A stretch of DNA of 64,000 bases from positions 155,331-219,330 of the forward strand of contig JABLXU010000006.1 in NCBI GenBank assembly GCA_013177805.1. Direction: 5' to 3'. The DNA is from Candidatus Omnitrophota bacterium. GTDB taxonomy: Bacteria; Hinthialibacterota; Hinthialibacteria; Hinthialibacterales; Hinthialibacteraceae. This document shows positions 41,531-50,726 of the stretch, piece by piece. Both the position numbers and the translations under genes were made by a program. Position 1 is the stretch's first letter, and every line of letters begins with the position of its first letter. The notes below the pieces were generated by a model that had not been told where the DNA came from, made no database searches, and worked only from the letters and a program-made list of their open reading frames with translations.

Positions 41531-43159
41531 TCAGATATCCAAGGTCGAGAGATCCCCGGCGTCTGTTCCCAGGTACCGGGCCTTCAACACGCGGCGCATG
41601 ATTTTACCGCTTTTGTTTTTGGGGATGGAGTCGACAAAAATCATTTCCTGCGGCGTGGCGAACGAGGAGACCTTGTTGGAGACGTGGAGCCGGATTTTCA
41701 ATTCCAGTTCCCGGGAGTATTCAAAAGGCGGCCGCAGGGAGATAAAGGCCACCACTTTCTCGAAGAGGAGGTCGTCGGGAGCGCCGATGACGCCCGATTC
41801 GGCGACTTCGTCAACCTCCAGGAGCGCGCTCTCCACCTCGAAGGGGCTGACCAAGTGGCCGGCGGTGTTGATCACATCGTCGCTGCGGCCCATGAACCAG
41901 TAGTACCCGTCTTCGTCCCGGTATGCGGTATCCCCGGAGAAATAGAATCCGTTGCGGAATTTCTGCCGATAGACCTCTTCATTATTCCAATAGGTGACAA
42001 ACATCGAGGGCCAACCGGGTTTCAGGCAGAGATTGCCTTGTTCCTTCCCCGGCAACATTTCACCACTGTCGGACACGATGGCTGGTTCCACTCCGGCAAC
42101 CGGCAGGCCCATCGAACCGGGCCGGATCTCCAGGCCCGGGCGGTTGGCGATCATGATGGCCCCGGTTTCGGTTTGCCACCACGTGTCGTAGATGTCGTGA
42201 TGCAGCACTTTGCGCGCCCAGTGGATCACTTCGGGATTTAGCGGTTCGCCGACACTGAAGATATATTTGAGGCGGCTCAGATCGAACCGGCGGTACAAGG
42301 CGGGATCTTCGCGCATCAGCATGCGCAAGGCGGTGGGGGCCGTATACCAGATGGTGACGCCTTCTTGTTCCAAGAGATGGAACCAGGCTTGCGCGTCGTA
42401 TTGGCCGCCGTAGTGGACTTGGGTTACGCCCACGCTCCACGGCCCGATGATGCCATACGAAGTTCCGGTTACCCAGCCTTGGTCGGCAGTGCACCAGTAG
42501 ATTTCCTCCGGGGTCAATTGCAGGATATCCCGTGCCGTTTGGTGTTGCATCAGAACGCTGCGGTGCGCGTGGAGCACCCCCTTGGATTTGCCCGTCGAAC
42601 CGGAGGTGTAATGGAGGATGGAAGGCGTGTCCGGCGGAGTTGGAGGTGTGCTAAATTCAGGAGAAGCCGCATCCATCAATTGGGTGTAACTGAGGACATC
42701 GGGGCTTTGATGTTCCTCGCCGTCGACGAGAATCACGTATTGCAAGGCCGGCATCCGGTCGCGCACCCGGTTGATTTTCTTGAGGTAGCTTTTCTTGGTG
42801 ATGATCCCTTTCGCTTTCGCGTCACCCACGCGGTCGAGGATGGCTTCTTCTCCGAAGTTGGAAAAGAGCGTGCCGGTGATGACCTGCGCCTTCAGGGATC
42901 CGAGAAAGGTGGAGAATTGTTCCGGCGTTTTGGGCAGGAAGGTGAAAAACACGTCGCCGGGGGAAAAACCCAGATTTTTCAGCACATTAGCGAAACGGTT
43001 GGACAAGCCGTCCAGATCCCGGTAGGTGAAATCCTTCCGTTCCCCGTCCGCGGCCACCCAGCGCATGGCTGTGTGCTCCGCACGGCCGAGTTCGCATTGC
43101 CGCGTGGTGCAGAGGTAGCCGATGTTGTACTGCTCATTCTCGATTAAGGTTTCGAGCAT
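41531..43159 (-). CDS. AMP-forming acyl-CoA synthetase-like ligase (acetyl-CoA synthetase subgroup)
   Basis: 542 residues, ANL superfamily. ATP loop YTSGSTGKSKGVLH, acyl-adenylate motif TWWQTETGAIM, hinge YWFMGRSDDVINTAGHLVSP and the C-terminal catalytic Lys in PKNKSGKIMRRVL. Close in pattern to acetyl-CoA synthetase AcsA of Bacillus. The downstream ACP three bases away suggests that it may load an acyl group on that carrier instead of CoA. AAGGAAAAG precedes the ATG. Confidence 0.92.
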   Translation of the reverse strand: MLETLIENEQYNIGYLCTTRQCELGRAEHTAMRWVAADGERKDFTYRDLDGLSNRFANVLKNLGFSPGDVFFTFLPKTPEQFSTFLGSLKAQVITGTLFSNFGEEAILDRVGDAKAKGIITKKSYLKKINRVRDRMPALQYVILVDGEEHQSPDVLSYTQLMDAASPEFSTPPTPPDTPSILHYTSGSTGKSKGVLHAHRSVLMQHQTARDILQLTPEEIYWCTADQGWVTGTSYGIIGPWSVGVTQVHYGGQYDAQAWFHLLEQEGVTIWYTAPTALRMLMREDPALYRRFDLSRLKYIFSVGEPLNPEVIHWARKVLHHDIYDTWWQTETGAIMIANRPGLEIRPGSMGLPVAGVEPAIVSDSGEMLPGKEQGNLCLKPGWPSMFVTYWNNEEVYRQKFRNGFYFSGDTAYRDEDGYYWFMGRSDDVINTAGHLVSPFEVESALLEVDEVAESGVIGAPDDLLFEKVVAFISLRPPFEYSRELELKIRLHVSNKVSSFATPQEMIFVDSIPKNKSGKIMRRVLKARYLGTDAGDLSTLDI

Positions 43160-43381
43160 ACCGTCTTTTCCTTCCTATGAATTGGAGAAACCCGCGCTGA
43201 AGGCATCCGATTCGAATGAATTCAAACAGTATCACGATTTCCGGGGGCGGGAAATATCCCGAAATGAATTTCCGATCGACCACTGGGCTTTAATTGACAA
43301 CGGAAGAATGGGTATGCAACAATGTCTTATCATCATTCATTCCTTGATACGTGGACTATCAAGACTAAAACGAGGTTCATC

Positions 43382-44809
43382 ATGGATTGTCCCATCAGCC
43401 GCAGAGGATTCATTGGCACAACGACGGCAGGAATCGGCACGATGCTGCTGAATGCCCAATTCGGGCGGACAGAGGAGAACGGGGATTGGGCGCCAAAGCT
43501 CCCGCCCGTCAAAATTTATCAAGTCTATATCGGGCGGACCGGTGGAATCTACTTGTCCCGGCCCACAGGCGAGATCGATAAATTTCAAAAATACCTGGCC
43601 GGCTTGGAAGCGAAGCTGGGGGATGTGAAATTCGTGGGCGGGGATATCATTCCACCGGCCGAGGTCGAATCCGTGCTTCCCAAGATCAAGGAGGCGGACG
43701 GCGTGCTGGTGTTCCATCTCCAGGCGCATGGAGGCGACGCGCCACTCCAGGCTATGACCGACATTGTCAATGTGGGCGTGCAGACCGCTGTATTCAGCCA
43801 GCCGTTCAGCGGCCACGGCTGGATGTATTTCCCCCGTTGGCAAAAAGAAGGCCACAAAGTCGTTCTGATGCCTTCCAGCAATTGGAGCGATATTGAGAAA
43901 GTCGTGAGGTTGATGCGTGTCGGCCCGCATCTCAAGAACACCAAGATCCTCGTGGTCCGCGGTCCCGTGGGCACTGCGGCGGCCTGCAACGCGGATCTAA
44001 TCAAGGAGAAGTTGGGCTGTGAACTCGTGCCCGTTACAGTAGAAGAAACCCTGAAAGAGCACGAAGCCGTGCCTCTGGCGGACGCCGAGGCCGAAGCGGA
44101 AGCGTATTGGTTCAGTCAAGCGAACCAAGTCGTGGAGCCGAGCCGTGAGGAGGTCATCAACTCGGCCCGTTTTTACCTGGCCTTGAAAAATATCATGCGG
44201 CGCGAAGGCTGCCGGGCGGTCACCAGTTCCAACTGCATGGGGGCACCCGCCAAGGGATGCCTGGCCTTCAGCAAACTGAACGACCTGGGATTGGTGGGCG
44301 CGTGTGAGGGCGACATGGATTCCACCCTCACCATGCTGATGTTCGGCTACGCGTTCGACGTGCCCGGATTCATCTCCGATCCCGTCTTCGACGTATCGCA
44401 AGACGCGTTGATCCATTTCCACTGCACTTCGGCGACCAAAATGGACGGCCCGCAAGGCGAGCGCCTGCCCTTCACGATCCGGACGCAGACGGACAGCGGC
44501 CAGGGTGTCTCGCTGGACGTGGAAAACCGGATCGGCCAGCCCGTAACCTGCGCCAAGTTCATCAATCTGGACACGATGCTGATTTCCACGGGTGAGATTT
44601 TCAAGGTGACGCACGACAAGCTCGGCTGCCGCACGCAGTTCTGGACGAAAGTCGCGAACGCGGACAGCATGTTCCGCAACTGGGGCGCCGGCGTGCTGGA
44701 AGGCGGCGTCATGGCCCTACTGCACCGCGCGGTTTTCTACGGCGATCACAAGCGCGAGATCGAAGACCTGAGCCACCTGATGGGGTTCAAGGTGGTGGAA
44801 GAAGTGTAA
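43382..44809 (+). CDS. Tat-exported L-fucose/arabinose isomerase-like protein
   Basis: 475 residues. N terminus CPISRRGFIGTTTAGIGTML is a Tat signal (SRRGFIG). The body recalls the FucI/AraA-like fold: VLVFHLQAHGGDAPLQAM, VGACEGDMDSTLTMLMFG (compare ACExDxxxALT of FucI), and IHFHCTSATKMDG with a C-terminal isomerase-like domain. Export of such a fold is unusual because sugar isomerases act in the cytoplasm, so its role may be different. ATG 43382 is chosen; the open frame reaches 43322. A hairpin-like GC palindrome follows the stop. Confidence 0.72.
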   Translation: MDCPISRRGFIGTTTAGIGTMLLNAQFGRTEENGDWAPKLPPVKIYQVYIGRTGGIYLSRPTGEIDKFQKYLAGLEAKLGDVKFVGGDIIPPAEVESVLPKIKEADGVLVFHLQAHGGDAPLQAMTDIVNVGVQTAVFSQPFSGHGWMYFPRWQKEGHKVVLMPSSNWSDIEKVVRLMRVGPHLKNTKILVVRGPVGTAAACNADLIKEKLGCELVPVTVEETLKEHEAVPLADAEAEAEAYWFSQANQVVEPSREEVINSARFYLALKNIMRREGCRAVTSSNCMGAPAKGCLAFSKLNDLGLVGACEGDMDSTLTMLMFGYAFDVPGFISDPVFDVSQDALIHFHCTSATKMDGPQGERLPFTIRTQTDSGQGVSLDVENRIGQPVTCAKFINLDTMLISTGEIFKVTHDKLGCRTQFWTKVANADSMFRNWGAGVLEGGVMALLHRAVFYGDHKREIEDLSHLMGFKVVEEV

Positions 44810-44840
44810 GCCGGATTCCGGAATCGGTCCGAGTTCCATT

Positions 44841-44882
44841 CCCTCCCCCCCCGCGCCGGGCGCACGGCGGCAGGGGGGGAGG
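44841..44882 (+). terminator. GC-rich hairpin after the isomerase-like gene
   Basis: CCCTCCCCCC...GGGGGGGAGG encloses a second GCGCCGGGCGC palindrome. Followed by TATTATTATTA, a weak U tract, 30 bases past the stop. Could be a terminator or a mobile repeat. Confidence 0.5.
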
Positions 44883-45243
44883 TATTATTATTAAGTCCGC
44901 TAGGATCAGATGGATCTGATTCAGCCCTTTCATGGACGCAATTGATCCCAAGGTGTAATGAAATCTTCCAATCGCTGATCCGGTGGGATTTTCAGAGGAA
45001 TGCCGGCCAGAAAAAGAGGCCCCCCGCTGTTTGGTGTGGGTAAGGCTGGGGGACACTGTCCCCCAAGCCTCCTGGGATTTACCGCTTTTCGGCCATGCCC
45101 GAAGCCGTAGAATAGATCCCATTCCATGAAAAACGGGACAGTGAGAAACCGCCCCGCTTCGGTCCCGGCCCCGGGGTCGATGTTCGGGCCGCGTCCCCGT
45201 GTGTCCCTATCCTCCGCCCCGGCCGGACCCAGTCTAGTACCCC
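44883..45243. other. Intergenic region with GGGGGACA palindrome
   Basis: No gene. It contains a perfect 17-base palindrome GGGGGACA-C-TGTCCCCC at 45048-45064 with GGCT/AGCC just outside, and a GGGAC...GTCCC pair around 45136-45166. It leads into the ISL3 remnant. Confidence 0.45.
45048..45064. repeat. Perfect palindrome GGGGGACA-C-TGTCCCCC
   Basis: 8-1-8 inverted repeat in non-coding DNA 180 bases before the transposase remnant. May be a dispersed-repeat unit or part of the old element; no second copy was seen. Confidence 0.5.
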
Positions 45244-45910
45244 ATGCGGGAGTGTCGCAAGTCCATGAATGAAAACAAATTATTCCGGTTGGCCTTGGGT
45301 TTGGCGGAGCTATGGCAGGTGGTCCGCCTCGAGTTTTCCCTGGAAGCACAGCGGTTGGATATCGGTCTGGATTTTCCGCGCGGGAGTCCGTTTCCCTGCC
45401 CGGAATGCGGCCGGGGGGGCATATGACACCCAGGAGCGGACCTGGCGGCACCTGAATTTCTTTCAGCACGAAACCTGTTTGCATGCCCGGCATCACGATT
45501 GGAACCACCCGGCGGCGCAGCAGGAGTTGTTCGCGGCGTTGCGCGCGCTGGACTTGAAAACCAACAAGGCGCATCATTTGAAAGGGGTGTTTCTGGATAT
45601 CTATGCTTGTTCGCCGGAGGAGGGCGAAGCGTTGTTGCGGCGCTGGTATTACTGGGCGACGCACAGCCGGATGCAGCCGGTGATCGCGTTCGCAAAGCCG
45701 GTGAAGCGGCATTGGGACGGGGGGGTGCGGTGGTTTACCACGAAAATCAGCAACGGACTGTTGGAAGGGATGAACCGCCTGATCCAGGCGGCGAAAGCGC
45801 GATCGCGGGGATTCCGCCATGTCCATTATTTCACCACCATGATTTATCTGATCGGCGGGAAATTGGAATTCCACCTCCCCTCCCCGCTGCCCGTTACCCA
45901 TACCGAATAG
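45244..45910 (+). pseudogene. Broken ISL3-family transposase
   Basis: Two frames together give an ISL3 transposase. Frame 1 (45244-45426) has a hydrophobic helical start and FPCPECGRGG of the zinc finger. The frame then shifts at a run of seven G (45413-45419) into YDTQERTWRHLNFFQHETC in the next frame, the classic ISL3 sequence. After LHAR the text jumps to HHDWNHPAAQQEL and the C-terminal LKTNKAHHLKGVFLD and ISNGLLEGMNRLIQAAKAR segments. Intact ISL3 transposases are near 400 residues, so about half of the DDE domain is missing. Dead by both frameshift and deletion. Confidence 0.85.
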
Positions 45911-46058
45911 CGAAGAGGCTTTTTTATTGAAGCCGGACTTGCTAGGGCTTAATGATAAAAATCTTGATTATTTTCGATTCCGATCCATCGGTAATAATAT
46001 GAGGCAGAAAAACCAAATGCGGTTCATCTACCGTACTAAATCTGAGGAGGATCTTCCA

Positions 46059-48131
46059 ATGAACAAATTCACACGGTATATCGCGTTGATGGGTTGCGTC
46101 ATGGCTGTCTCCGGTTACGCGTTCGCCTCTGAAGCGGTGCTTCGTCTGGAGTTCTCCGGTATTACGCCCGAAGCCAACCAGGTCTCGCTGCAGCCGGCCG
46201 GATTCGGGCAATATCCCATGGCCAAAACAGAGTTCGGGGCGATTCCCACGGACAACGCGTTTCCCGGGGCGACGGATGGCCGGGGTGTCCTCGTCGAAGC
46301 CGCGCCGGGAACGGGGGTCATGATCTTCGGGCCGGTCATCCCAACTTCGCAGTTGGTGCTGGCGCGTTGCGCGGTGCGGACCAGCGGGCCGAACGCGCAG
46401 GTCACCATCGCCACGATCGACATGGGAAGCAACGTTTTTGTATCGCAAAACCGGCCGGAAAACGGGGGGTATTTCGCGAACCAGTACAGACGCATAGCCA
46501 CCCTGACCATGCCCCGCCCGGGCGGCCTGCAGCCCCTGATCCAGGTGTTCAATCCCAGTTCAACCGATCATGTAACCGCATATCTTGACAACTTTGAATT
46601 TATCCAATTGACGGAAGGGCAGTTCTACAATGTCGATTTTCTCGATGGGGATGAAAACGATCCTTCCGTTATCTGTTTGCCTTCCGAAGAACCGTCGCCC
46701 ACACCCACTCCGGATTCGGTGCCAACCGGGACACCGGTCCCCACCATCCCTCCCGCCGAGCCAACACCGTCGCCCACCGAGGTTCCTACGCCGACGTGGA
46801 CGCCGACCCCAGTCAGCCTCCCTTCCGGTATCGCGGCGGGGTTGCGTCTCACGGCCTGCGATCCGGAGAAGCCGGTGAGCCTCAACGCCGGGAGCCAGGT
46901 TTTCCTGCCCGTCCGGATCGACCTAATCGACGCGGCCGGCCGCATCGTGAATCCGGGGACTGAGGAGGGAGACCGGGAGAAGGAGGTCACAGTAACCGTC
47001 ACCGGTTCGGCGCAGATTAGCCCGGGCGGCTCCACCACGACCGTCATGGTCAACCGGCCGGAGGGAAAGACGGTTTTGATATGGGATACGGCGGCTGAGG
47101 AAGTGACGGTGACCGCCACGTCTTCCGGCCTTACGGCCGCTGTGCCGGTCAAAGTGCGGTTCGTGCCCGCGGGCGGCATCAGCGGGATGATCCAGGCGTG
47201 GAATGGCGTCATGTATACCATACCGATGTTGGTTTCGGTGAGCGCGCATGTTTACCAATCGGGGACCAATCAGTCTGTTGAGGATGTCCATTTCAATATG
47301 GAAATGGATGGCCGTTATACCATTACCGGTCTGCCCGCGGGTGTGTATGACGTGCAATTCGAACCGTCGGAACCGATGAGTATTCCCGGCTTGCCGGAGA
47401 ATATTGAAATTCCGGGATTTTCCACCATTCCCCTGCAAACGGTCTGCGTGCGGGGGATCACCGTGGCTGCCGGCCAGACTACCCCGGGGGTCAACGTGGA
47501 TTTGGGACCCCGGAGCGGGGGGGCGAACGTGCATGGGACCATTAGCCGGACCGATGGGACTCCAGTGGAGATGGCCACCGTATTCCTGATTCCGGACAGT
47601 GGCGCTGCCATCGGTTGTGAGAAAAAAGAATGGATCGCGACGGTTATGAATATGGAGCAATCCCCGGATTTCGTGCCGCTCTACCGTTTCAAGGACATCC
47701 CGGCGGGCCGGTACCGGGTGTATTGTGTGGCGTATCAAGCCGACAGCCAGGCTACCAACGGGGACGGAGAATATGTGACCTTGATAGCCTGGCAGGATAC
47801 GGAGCTGAACATCATGGTGAAACCGGTTGTGCCCATCACCCCGGAATCGCCGCTGGGTTACAAGCGGGAATCCCAGCCCGTACGGTTTCAATGGTCTGTT
47901 CCGGCAGGAACACCGCCAATGACGTACACGGTGAGTGTAATCGACTCGTGCAACAATCTCCTTTGGTCGGAAAATATATTGAACCAGACCTATGTGTTCT
48001 ACACAGGGCCGGGATTGTCCAACCAGGAAATGTATTCTTGGTCGGTAATTGGCTGGACGCAGGATGGTTCCACTACCGGGTCGATGGTGGGAGTCGAAAC
48101 CACAGCCGAGCCGGTGTTTATGGTGAAATGA
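46059..48131 (+). CDS. Large secreted protein with Pro/Thr linker and carboxypeptidase-regulatory-like domains
   Basis: 690 residues from ATG 46059, with GAGGAGG eight bases upstream; an open frame back to 45927 is not used. Signal peptide (YIALMGCVMAVSGYAFA). Order: beta-rich N domain to about 205; a linker of TPTPDSVPTGTPVPTIPP type to about 250; an Ig-like domain (VTVTGSAQISPGGSTTTVMV); two CarboxypepD_reg-like units (GRYTITGLPAGVYDVQF and YRFKDIPAGRYRVYC); a fibronectin-III-like end (PVRFQWSVPAGTPPMTYTVS). Likely surface-exposed and adhesive or structural. A terminator follows. Confidence 0.78.
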   Translation: MNKFTRYIALMGCVMAVSGYAFASEAVLRLEFSGITPEANQVSLQPAGFGQYPMAKTEFGAIPTDNAFPGATDGRGVLVEAAPGTGVMIFGPVIPTSQLVLARCAVRTSGPNAQVTIATIDMGSNVFVSQNRPENGGYFANQYRRIATLTMPRPGGLQPLIQVFNPSSTDHVTAYLDNFEFIQLTEGQFYNVDFLDGDENDPSVICLPSEEPSPTPTPDSVPTGTPVPTIPPAEPTPSPTEVPTPTWTPTPVSLPSGIAAGLRLTACDPEKPVSLNAGSQVFLPVRIDLIDAAGRIVNPGTEEGDREKEVTVTVTGSAQISPGGSTTTVMVNRPEGKTVLIWDTAAEEVTVTATSSGLTAAVPVKVRFVPAGGISGMIQAWNGVMYTIPMLVSVSAHVYQSGTNQSVEDVHFNMEMDGRYTITGLPAGVYDVQFEPSEPMSIPGLPENIEIPGFSTIPLQTVCVRGITVAAGQTTPGVNVDLGPRSGGANVHGTISRTDGTPVEMATVFLIPDSGAAIGCEKKEWIATVMNMEQSPDFVPLYRFKDIPAGRYRVYCVAYQADSQATNGDGEYVTLIAWQDTELNIMVKPVVPITPESPLGYKRESQPVRFQWSVPAGTPPMTYTVSVIDSCNNLLWSENILNQTYVFYTGPGLSNQEMYSWSVIGWTQDGSTTGSMVGVETTAEPVFMVK

Positions 48132-48223
48132 GCGTTCCCGCTTGAATGAACGGTGATCTCGAAGAAGGAGGGACCGCGAGGACAAAAAACCGGGCGGTCC
48201 CCCGGATCGTGATGGCCTGATGG

Positions 48224-48266
48224 GCGGGGAGAGCCGGGAGGTTCGCCGGTTGCTCTCCGCTTTTTT
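48224..48266 (+). terminator. Rho-independent terminator
   Basis: GCGGGGAGAGC ... GCTCTCCGC (one bulge) with an inner CCGG/CCGG pair, followed by TTTTTT. About 95 bases after the large secreted protein. Confidence 0.7.
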
Positions 48267-48349
48267 CATGCGGCGCCAAGCCGAGCCCGAACAGCAGAAT
48301 GATCCAGGGCGGCTGATTCCATCAGTGCTTCTCCCGGGAAGAAGCTGTT

Positions 48350-48393
48350 GTTGCATTGTACTCATTTGCAACTCAGTTGCATTCGGCTATAAT
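48350..48393 (+). promoter_or_regulatory. Zur-type operator and promoter
   Basis: TGCAACT-C-AGTTGCA at 48367-48381 is a perfect 7-1-7 palindrome. An extra GTTGCA half-site lies at 48350-48355. The palindrome sits between a TTGCAA -35-like hexamer (48366-48371) and a perfect TATAAT (48388-48393), so bound repressor would block polymerase. The Fur-family gene starts 20 bases downstream and the zinc ABC transporter follows, which suggests zinc-dependent autoregulation. Confidence 0.72.
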
Positions 48394-48413
48394 GATCACG
48401 TTGAGGGAAGGAT

Positions 48414-48848
48414 ATGAAAACCCAACCGGATTCTCATCCGGCGGCCGCCCGGCGGATTTTGGAGGATGCCGCCGTGAAACCGACACGAGCCCGCCTGGCT
48501 TTATTAGGGTTGCTGTTGCGAGAGCATACGCCGTTGCTGCATGAGGAGATTCATGCCCGGTTGAAGCCGAGCGGCATCAACCGGGTGACTCTCTACCGCG
48601 CGTTGCAATGTTTTGTAGACGCGGGGATCGTGCACCGCATCGAAGCCGGCGACCGGTTGTGGCGTTTCGCCGTGTGCCATGGCATTCACCGCGGGCATTG
48701 CCATCCTCATTTCACCTGCCGGATTTGCGGCCGGGTGGAATGCCTGAGCCAGTGTATCATGCCGGTAGTGGAGTCCGGGATTCCCGGATATCAAATCGAG
48801 GAACAGGAGCTCTACCTTCGCGGAATATGCGCAAGTTGCGCGTCGTGA
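48414..48848 (+). CDS. zur: Fur-family regulator, probably Zur
   Basis: 144 residues. Winged helix with TRARLALLGLLLREHTPL, HEEIHARL and GINRVTLYRALQCFVDAGIV. The regulatory part has GIHRGHCHPHFTCRICGRVECL and a late GICASC; the CRIC and CASC pairs form the structural zinc site. The gene heads the zinc ABC transporter genes and has a palindrome in its promoter, so Zur is the most likely type; Fur or PerR are less likely because no iron or oxidative-stress gene is near. GAGGG lies six bases before the ATG. Confidence 0.87.
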   Translation: MKTQPDSHPAAARRILEDAAVKPTRARLALLGLLLREHTPLLHEEIHARLKPSGINRVTLYRALQCFVDAGIVHRIEAGDRLWRFAVCHGIHRGHCHPHFTCRICGRVECLSQCIMPVVESGIPGYQIEEQELYLRGICASCAS

Positions 48849-48902
48849 CTCCGCGCAATTCTTTACTCGATCGCCCTGAAAGAATGGATTCCGGCTTTTC
48901 AG

Positions 48903-48943
48903 GGTTACCCTTACCTTAGCCCTCCCTGAGGGAGAGGGAATGG
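48903..48943 (+). repeat. Dispersed repeat A, copy 4
   Basis: GTTACCCTTACCTTAGCCCT, CCCTGA, GGGAGAGGGAA. It sits between zur and znuA, splitting the cluster. Confidence 0.65.
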
Positions 48944-49056
48944 TTTAGCGTTCTCATCCATGCTTATACCGGAAATTAAAGCACTCTCATCGTTCTGCAT
49001 TGGGGAATCGGTCACAATCACAGAATAGGATACCGGAGTCACGGGATAGGAAACTC

Positions 49057-49956
49057 ATGCGAATTTTAAGTTTCACTCTTTTCCGTATTGGTTGGCTCGG
49101 CCTGCTCATGCTTCCCTTGCCGGCCGGCCACGCGGGGGAAAACCAATTCAATGTCTTTGTCAGCATCCTGCCGCATGCTTATTTGGTCGAACGCATCGGG
49201 GGCGGGCAGGTGAACGTGTTCGTCATGGTGGGGCCGGGCCAAACCGCCGAGACCTATGAACCTGTGCCCCGGCAAATGGTACAACTCTCGAAATCCCGGC
49301 TGTATTTCCAGACCGGCCTTCCTTTTGAGGAGGTGTGGCTGCGGCGTATTCAAAGCCTCAATCCGCAACTCACCCTGGCCGATCTGCGCGAGGGACTCAC
49401 CTTGCTCCCCATGGCCGGCCACGCGCATGAAGCGGAAGAATCGGAGGCGCATGAGAAAAAAGACGAAGGCCTGTTGGATCCCCATATTTGGCTTTGTCCC
49501 ATCCGCGTCCAAATCCAAGCACGCACCGTCGCCAAATATCTCACCGGGATCGATCCTGGCCACGCGGACGGATACCAAAAAAACCTGGCGGGAATCCTGA
49601 CCGAATTGCAAGCGTTGCATGAAGAGATCACCCAAAAATTGACCGGATTGCGTTCCCGGAAATTCATTGTGTATCACCCCGCCTGGGGATATTTCGCCGA
49701 CACCTACCAGTTGGAGCAAATCCCCGTGGAGGTGGAAGGCAAGGAGCCTTCCGCGAAGCAAATGGCGGAACTCATCGCGACCGCCAAGGCTAACCAGATT
49801 AAGGTCATCTTCGTCCAACCGCAGATCAGCCGGAAAACCGCCGAGACCCTGGCCAAGGAAATCGGGGGAAGGGTAGTGGCCATCGATCCGTTGGCCAAGG
49901 ATCTTGTGGACAATCTGAGAAAAACCGCGCAGGCCTTAGCCGAGGCCCTTCGATGA
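49057..49956 (+). CDS. znuA: Zinc/metal ABC transporter substrate-binding protein
   Basis: 299 residues with a signal peptide (FRIGWLGLLMLPLPAGHAG). Cluster A-I metal binder: VSILPHAYLVERIGG gives the first His, DPHIWLCP the second and FIVYHPAWGYFADTY the third. A short His/Glu-rich loop GHAHEAEESEAHEKK lies between the first two, a mark of zinc-specific members. It captures periplasmic zinc for the permease. Its stop overlaps znuC as ATGA. About 200 bases from zur, with a repeat in between, so a second promoter is possible. Confidence 0.93.
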   Translation: MRILSFTLFRIGWLGLLMLPLPAGHAGENQFNVFVSILPHAYLVERIGGGQVNVFVMVGPGQTAETYEPVPRQMVQLSKSRLYFQTGLPFEEVWLRRIQSLNPQLTLADLREGLTLLPMAGHAHEAEESEAHEKKDEGLLDPHIWLCPIRVQIQARTVAKYLTGIDPGHADGYQKNLAGILTELQALHEEITQKLTGLRSRKFIVYHPAWGYFADTYQLEQIPVEVEGKEPSAKQMAELIATAKANQIKVIFVQPQISRKTAETLAKEIGGRVVAIDPLAKDLVDNLRKTAQALAEALR

Positions 49957-50711
49957 GCACTCACCCTTTGATTGACGTTCAAAATGTTTATTTTCAGTAT
50001 GACGGCGAGTTGATATTGGACGATGTGTCCCTTCGCGTGCGCGAAGGCGAATTCGTCGGACTCATCGGTCCCAACGGCGGCGGGAAAACCACGTTGCTCA
50101 AAATCGTGGCGGGTTTGCTGGTTCCCCAAAAAGGGAGCGTGTTGGTGCTGGGCCAACCGCCCAGGGAAATTTCTTCTCAGATCGGCTATGTTCCCCAGCA
50201 GATCAACCTCGACAAGGAGTTCCCGATCACGGTGTTGGAAGTGGTGATGCTGGGTTGCCTGGGACGGGCCTCTCTGTTCGGCGGGTACCGCAAGCGGGAA
50301 CGGGAATTGGCCGAAAAGGCCCTGGCGGAAGTGGACATGCTGGCGTTCCGTCACCGGCGGTTTGGAACCCTTTCGGGCGGCCAGCGCCAGCGAGTACTTA
50401 TTGCCCGCGCCTTGGCCGGCGAGCCCCGGCTGTTGATTATGGACGAACCCACCGCCAATGTGGACAGCCTGTCACAGCAGCAGATTTATGATCTATTGCA
50501 TAAGATCAACGAAAAATGCACGATCATCCTGGTCTCGCACGACCTGGGCGTGGTTTCGAGACATGTGACGCGGGTGGCGTGCCTCAACCGGCGAATGGTG
50601 ATCCACCCCACCACCGCCATCACCGATTCCATGATTCAGGACATTTACCAGTCGCATGTTCATCTGGTCAATCACGGCGATATTCTGCCATCCGGCTACG
50701 AGCCGGTCTAA
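49953..50711 (+). CDS. znuC: Zinc ABC transporter ATP-binding protein
   Basis: 252 residues, complete ABC ATPase: Walker A GPNGGGKTTLLK, Q loop IGYVPQQINLD, signature LSGGQRQRVLIARALAG, Walker B LLIMDEPTAN and switch His in LVSHDLGVVSRH. Overlaps znuA by four bases and precedes the permease by 15 bases, so one unit. Confidence 0.96.
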   Translation: MSTHPLIDVQNVYFQYDGELILDDVSLRVREGEFVGLIGPNGGGKTTLLKIVAGLLVPQKGSVLVLGQPPREISSQIGYVPQQINLDKEFPITVLEVVMLGCLGRASLFGGYRKRERELAEKALAEVDMLAFRHRRFGTLSGGQRQRVLIARALAGEPRLLIMDEPTANVDSLSQQQIYDLLHKINEKCTIILVSHDLGVVSRHVTRVACLNRRMVIHPTTAITDSMIQDIYQSHVHLVNHGDILPSGYEPV

Positions 50712-50726
50712 ATCAGGAGCCCATCC

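Noticed and set aside
44930..45901. 323-codon minus-strand open frame over the ISL3 remnant
   Set aside because: Low-complexity text, antisense to recognised transposase segments.
46923..48371. 482-codon open frame antisense to the large secreted protein
   Set aside because: No ribosome site or domain; the plus strand has a signal peptide and domains.
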